A stretch of DNA of 18,348 nucleotides from an uncultured Campylobacter sp. (lineage in GTDB: Bacteria; Campylobacterota; Campylobacteria; Campylobacterales; Campylobacteraceae). The stretch covers positions 1-18,348 of the forward strand of contig NZ_CALIMY010000163.1 in the NCBI RefSeq assembly GCF_938045205.1, in the 5' to 3' direction. Every line of letters starts with the position of its first letter. Positions within the stretch are counted from its first letter, which is position 1. This document shows positions 15,408-18,348 of this stretch, piece by piece. Position numbers and translations under genes: made by a program. The notes beneath the pieces are model-generated. The model made no database searches. It saw only the letters and a program-made list of their open reading frames with translations, and was not told where the DNA came from.

Positions 15408-15451
15408 GATAAAATTTTAAAGCGCGAAATTTCGCTTCGCAAAATTTTATC
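15408..15451. repeat. Long imperfect inverted repeat (AT-rich stem)
   Basis: GATAAAATTTT (15408-15418) pairs perfectly with AAAATTTTATC (15441-15451). Inside it, AAGCG (15420-15424) pairs with CGCTT (15433-15437), and the loop overlaps the 12-bp palindrome GCGAAATTTCGC. The structure could be a terminator for the mobB-fbp unit, though it lies about 360 bp past the last gene, or simply a product of the repeated words. Confidence 0.6.
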
Positions 15452-15780
15452 TGCGATCGTGAGCCGTTTATAAGCGCGGACGCGCGAAATTACGCAAAGT
15501 AAAATTTCGGCGGGTTAAATTTTATCGCCGCAATCTTTAAATTTACGCGACTAAAACTTACCGACTTGCGCTAGCCGCCGTTCGTCACCGATCTTTCGCC
15601 GGTTTAAATTTTGCCTTGCGAAATTTGGCTCGAAATTTCACAATGCAGGCGAGACGGCGGATTTTGCCTCGCAAAATTTAAGCCGTAAATTTAAAACGCA
15701 AATTTAAACCACGATCCGTGCGTTAAAATTTAAAAGCTAAATTTAAAGCTCGGCGAGCATGCGTGCCGTGCGAAGCGCTC

Positions 15781-15830
15781 GTTAAAATTTCAAAGCCAAA
15801 GCGCAGGCAATCGCACGCGTTAAATTTAAA
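15781..15830 (+). repeat. First copy of a duplicated 50-bp block
   Basis: This block (GTTAAAATTTCAAAGCCAAA, GCGCA, variable middle, then GCGTTAAATTTAAA) matches 15951-16004 with a few mismatches and about 4 extra bases in the middle. It looks like a partial segmental duplication inside the repeat region, 170 bp apart. Confidence 0.65.
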
Positions 15831-15950
15831 TGCTCTGGCGCACGCAATGCTCGGTATCAGAATTTCAGAGCCAGCCAAAGCTCAGTAAGCAAGTGTGTCG
15901 CGAGCCGTGCATGCTAAAATTTCAAAGTTGAGATGCATGCGACTACGCGC

Positions 15951-16004
15951 GTTAAAATTTTAAAGCCAAGGCGCATTACGGCGGCGATTGCGTTAAATTT
16001 AAAA
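15951..16004 (+). repeat. Second copy of the duplicated block
   Basis: The block starts GTTAAAATTTTAAAGCCAAG, continues GGCGCA, and ends GCGTTAAATTTAAA. It pairs with the copy at 15781-15830. The middle has diverged while the two AAATTT cores are kept. Confidence 0.65.
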
Positions 16005-16150
16005 ATCGATCGGCGATCGCGCGGAATTTTAGGATCGGTCCATTCGCGAAGCTGTGCGTCATCGACCTATTCGTAAAGCCGCGCCCATAGGTTTTTTCGC
16101 AATGCCGCGTGCCGAAATTTTATAGCAGATTGGGGAGTACAAGCAGAGGG

Positions 16151-16747
16151 ATGCAACCGTTCGTACAAGGGGTTTTGATGGGGCTGGGCGTTAGCGTGCC
16201 GATCGGCCCGGTAAACGTACTGATAATGTCCTACGCGCTGCGAAGCTACACCAAGGCGCTGTGCCTGGGCCTCGGGGCCATGAGCGCGGATATGCTGTAT
16301 CTAGTGCTATCGGCGTTTGGCATATCGCAGTTAGCTAAAATCCCGATCGTTTTTACCTGCGTATCGGTATTTGGCGCGTGCTTTTTGCTCTACACGGCGT
16401 ACGCGATCTGGCATGGCGCGACTAGCTCGGCGCAACCTGCAAGCGTCGAGGCTTGCTCAGGCGCGGCGCTTTACGGCAAAGGCTTTTTAATAAATTTACT
16501 AAATCCATACGTCATTGTGTTTTGGCTCAGCGTATCTGCCGGCACCGCGCGAGCAGATTTCGCGCTTGCCCTTGCGGGGCTTGCAAGCGGAATCTTAGCT
16601 TGGATCACGCTTTTTCCGCTTGCGATATATCTAGCCCGCAGCAAGCTTCCAAACATTGTAGTGCGGGCATTTGCATATATCTCGGCGTTTATTTTGGTAT
16701 TTTTTGCGCTAAAGCTTTTATACGCTATAATTTTTGCTAAAATTTAA
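16151..16747 (+). CDS. LysE-family amino-acid exporter
   Basis: This 198-residue inner-membrane protein has about six hydrophobic helices and the family opening, an early GLGVSVPIGPVNVLIMSYALR segment with the conserved P-x-GP. A conserved-looking NLLNPYVIVFWLSV lies near residues 115-130. Family members export lysine, arginine, homoserine or similar amino acids. I chose ATG 16151 (MQPFVQGVLMGLG) over the upstream GTG at 16109, because the opening then matches family length and pattern. The ribosome-binding site is weak, and a downstream ATG at 16178 has a better one (AAGGGG), so the start is uncertain. dapE follows after 15 bp. From memory the pair also exists in C. jejuni (Cj1048c-Cj1049c), so lysine or diaminopimelate-related export is a reasonable guess. 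Confidence 0.88.
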   Translation: MQPFVQGVLMGLGVSVPIGPVNVLIMSYALRSYTKALCLGLGAMSADMLYLVLSAFGISQLAKIPIVFTCVSVFGACFLLYTAYAIWHGATSSAQPASVEACSGAALYGKGFLINLLNPYVIVFWLSVSAGTARADFALALAGLASGILAWITLFPLAIYLARSKLPNIVVRAFAYISAFILVFFALKLLYAIIFAKI

Positions 16748-16762
16748 ACCAAAGGAAGGCTT

Positions 16763-17941
16763 ATGAAACCGATTGAAATTCTAAAAGAGCTCATCAAATT
16801 CCGCTCGCTCACACCTAGCGACGACGGAGCTTTCAACTACGTCTCAATGCTGCTGGCGGACTTTAGCGAGGATAGATTCGAGCTAAACGGCGTAACTAAC
16901 GCGATTTTTACCAAGTGCTTCGGACAGGGTCCGCATCTGTGCTTTGCCGGGCACATCGACGTCGTGCCGCCGGGCGAGGGCTGGGCGAGCGATCCGTTTA
17001 AGCCGGTGGAAGCGGAGGGTTTTTTATACGGGCGCGGCGCGCAGGATATGAAAAGTGGCATCGCAGCGGCGATCTGCGCGCTTGCATCCGCGCAGAGCTT
17101 TGACGGCACACTTAGCCTGCTGCTAACCAGCGATGAGGAGGGCGACGGCATCTACGGCACGCGCGAAATGCTTTCTAAATTGCGCGAGCAAGGTGCCCTA
17201 CCCGACTTCGCAGTCGTTGCGGAGCCTACATGCGAAGTGCGCTTCGGCGATACCATTAAGATCGGCCGTCGCGGCTCGATTAACGGCATCCTCACACTCA
17301 CGGGTATCGGCGGGCACGCAGCCTACCCAGATAAATGCATCAATCCTGTCCACATTTTAGCGCCGGTGCTAGCAAGCCTCGCGGGGCATGATCTGGACGC
17401 TGGCAGCGATGATTTCGCTCCAGCCAAGATAGTCATCACCGACATTCGCGGCGGTTCGCAGGTAGTAAACGTAACACCCAAGGACGTACGCGTGATGTTT
17501 AACGTACGCGGCGGCGTAGGGCTGGGGCTAGAAGACGTGCGAGACTATGTACTGGTGTTATTTGAACTGGACGCAAAAGATGCGCTATGCAGCGAAAGCG
17601 AATCCTGCGGCAAGCTAGAAATGAGCTGCACCGCGCAGCTGCGAGCAGGCGCGTCGCTACACCTTGCGCTAAAAAGCTCCTCAAAGTCTTTTTTAACTCA
17701 ACGAAACTCCAAAATCGTGCAAAAACTAAGCGCTAGCGTGCAGAAGATCTGCGGCGCAGCAGCCGAGCTAAACACCGCAGGCGGCACGAGCGACGCGAGA
17801 TACTTCGCGGAGTTCGGCGTGGAGACGGCGGAGTTTGGCGTGCGAAACGACACTATCCATCAGATCAATGAACGAGTAGAGATTAACGACGTCGAAAATT
17901 TAACTAAAATTTTTAGCGATCTGATAGAAAATTTCGGCTAA
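16763..17941 (+). CDS. dapE: Succinyl-diaminopimelate desuccinylase
   Basis: DapE removes succinate from N-succinyl-LL-diaminopimelate, a step toward lysine and the meso-diaminopimelate of peptidoglycan. It is a two-zinc M20-family peptidase-like enzyme. Visible ligands and catalytic residues are His64 and Asp66 in GHIDVVPP, Asp95 in GRGAQDMKSG, Glu125-Glu126 in SDEEGDG, Glu154 in AEPT and His366 in NDTIHQINE. The dimerisation lid contains GRRGSINGILTLTGIGGHAAYPD. The 392-residue length is slightly above the usual 365-377; the surplus seems to lie near 272-297, a Ser/Cys-rich stretch. The ATG start has AAGGAAGG about 5 bases upstream. It is probably cotranscribed with the exporter gene. Confidence 0.96.
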   Translation: MKPIEILKELIKFRSLTPSDDGAFNYVSMLLADFSEDRFELNGVTNAIFTKCFGQGPHLCFAGHIDVVPPGEGWASDPFKPVEAEGFLYGRGAQDMKSGIAAAICALASAQSFDGTLSLLLTSDEEGDGIYGTREMLSKLREQGALPDFAVVAEPTCEVRFGDTIKIGRRGSINGILTLTGIGGHAAYPDKCINPVHILAPVLASLAGHDLDAGSDDFAPAKIVITDIRGGSQVVNVTPKDVRVMFNVRGGVGLGLEDVRDYVLVLFELDAKDALCSESESCGKLEMSCTAQLRAGASLHLALKSSSKSFLTQRNSKIVQKLSASVQKICGAAAELNTAGGTSDARYFAEFGVETAEFGVRNDTIHQINERVEINDVENLTKIFSDLIENFG

Positions 17942-18348
17942 TTTAGGAATTTGGCAAAGTTGCGTAGATTTGATAAAAATTCTTCGTTCTGCCAAGCTTT
18001 GCTGAATTTGCCGGGTTTTCGCTCGTAGTTGCTTGGCAAATTTTATCTTTGCCGCGCGTATTGCGTAGAAATTTTGCCCTGCTACGCCGCTTTTGCTAAG
18101 AAGAATTTTATCTACAGCACGCTCGCCGCTTTTACAATTACTTTGCTATGCAACGTCGCTTTCGCAAGAAACCCTAGCAAAACGCCACCGCCTCAAAGGC
18201 GAGCTTCGCCGACGAACGCTACCGCTGCTAGGAATTTTTTAAAAGAATACTGCTTTTGCGCGAATTTCAGCAAATAGCGCGGTCTTTGCGCAAATTTCCC
18301 TCGCTCTCTTCGCGCAAAATTCCATCTTCGCTAGGTGTCTCTAGCAGC
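17942..18348. other. Intergenic tail with TTTGCC/GGCAAA words and a possible hairpin
   Basis: I see no credible gene in these 407 bases to the window end. AATTTGCC (18005-18012) pairs with GGCAAATT (18035-18042) over a 22-nt loop and is followed by TTATCTTT on the plus strand, so it may be a weak terminator for lysE-dapE. GCGTAGA occurs at about 17963 and 18063, and AATTTTATCT is repeated nearby, suggesting degenerate duplication. A TTG-started frame at 18029-18277 is not convincing. Confidence 0.5.

Larger units (their letters stand above)
15721..16005 (+). repeat. Degenerate GTTAAAATTTYAAAGCC repeat array
   Basis: Seven related units start near 15722, 15781, 15819, 15857, 15913, 15951 and 15992, at spacings of about 38-41 or 56-59 bases. 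The core is GTTAAAATTT or GTTAAATTT followed by AAAGCC-like bases. Two units continue into CAAAGCGCA (15796) and CAAGGCGCA (15966). The units are too divergent and the spacing too irregular for a CRISPR array. Confidence 0.65.
15050..16150. other. 1.1-kb intergenic region rich in AAATTT and degenerate repeats
   Basis: No credible gene is seen. A 112-codon GTG frame at 15135-15473 is dismissed elsewhere. By hand count the stretch to 16108 has about 26 AAATTT words, where roughly 0.3 would be expected by chance. It contains a degenerate set near 15141-15270 (GCTCTGCG/GCTCCGCTGCG about every 55-60 bases), a long inverted repeat at 15408-15451 and repeat units at 15721-16005. No tRNA or rRNA pattern was found. 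Confidence 0.75.

Noticed and set aside
15135..15473. GTG-started plus-strand ORF of 112 codons in the repeat-rich region
   Set aside because: It has no ribosome-binding site, its composition (Arg, Lys, Phe, Leu) is what AAATTT plus GCG words give in any frame, and there is no domain-like pattern.
15721..16005. Regularly spaced repeats that look like a CRISPR array
   Set aside because: Units are degenerate, the spacing varies between about 38 and 59 bases, the cores are simple AT palindromes and no cas gene is near.
8592..16020. GCGATCGC octamers (8592, 13866, 15061, 16013), like the cyanobacterial HIP1 element
   Set aside because: Four copies is above chance but few, and GCG/CGC-rich context with GATC makes it expected; AAATTT is the far stronger signal.
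18029..18277. TTG-started ORF of 82 codons after dapE
   Set aside because: No ribosome-binding site; the hydrophobic middle is short and the rest is low-complexity; the DNA carries degenerate repeats like other intergenic parts here.

Overview
The window looks like a chromosomal segment of an epsilonproteobacterium, most likely an oral or intestinal Campylobacter. C. gracilis, C. showae or C. rectus would fit its fairly high G+C; the species is my inference. The signs are Campylobacter-like gene neighbourhoods, TATAAT-type -10 boxes behind T-rich DNA without a clear -35, a second-type glutamyl-tRNA synthetase, and the palindromic word AAATTT scattered everywhere. I see no prophage, insertion sequence, CRISPR array, rRNA or tRNA.

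Layout. Positions 104-4441 (minus strand) hold a T2SS/type IV-like pseudopilin, then priA 4 bp downstream, then a membrane protein of unknown function. Positions 4524-7709 (minus) hold a tight operon read mscL, Crp/Fnr-family regulator, membrane-anchored metallophosphoesterase, psd. Divergent from it, 7824-11084 (plus) holds gltX, a yggT-family gene and a soluble lytic transglycosylase gene, with overlapping ends. A small membrane-protein gene follows at 11266-11508. A minus-strand pair, a lipoprotein gene and an unknown gene with an acidic linker and amphipathic tail, fills 11903-13392. Divergent from that pair, 13494-15049 (plus) holds mobB, fbp and a Cys-rich 69-residue protein gene. About 1.1 kb without a credible gene (15050-16150) is packed with AAATTT words, degenerate repeats and a long inverted repeat. 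A LysE-type exporter gene and dapE follow (16151-17941), then about 400 bp without a credible gene.

How the genes work together. Several modules serve the envelope: MscL releases turgor, Psd makes phosphatidylethanolamine, the transglycosylase cuts murein, and DapE supplies diaminopimelate for murein and lysine beside a possible amino-acid exporter. FBPase serves gluconeogenesis, MobB molybdenum-cofactor maturation, and PriA replication restart.

The most unusual feature is a set of in-frame low-complexity insertions inside conserved housekeeping proteins. PriA has two (about 220 and 115 residues) and Psd one (about 65); DapE may have a shorter one. Removing them brings PriA and Psd back to normal length. 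The first PriA insertion is built from the same AATTTT-type words that crowd the intergenic DNA, which suggests one genome-wide repeat-expansion process reaching into essential genes. I found no clearly new multi-gene system; the repeat process and the unknown genes at 104-1027 and 11903-12859 are the best leads.
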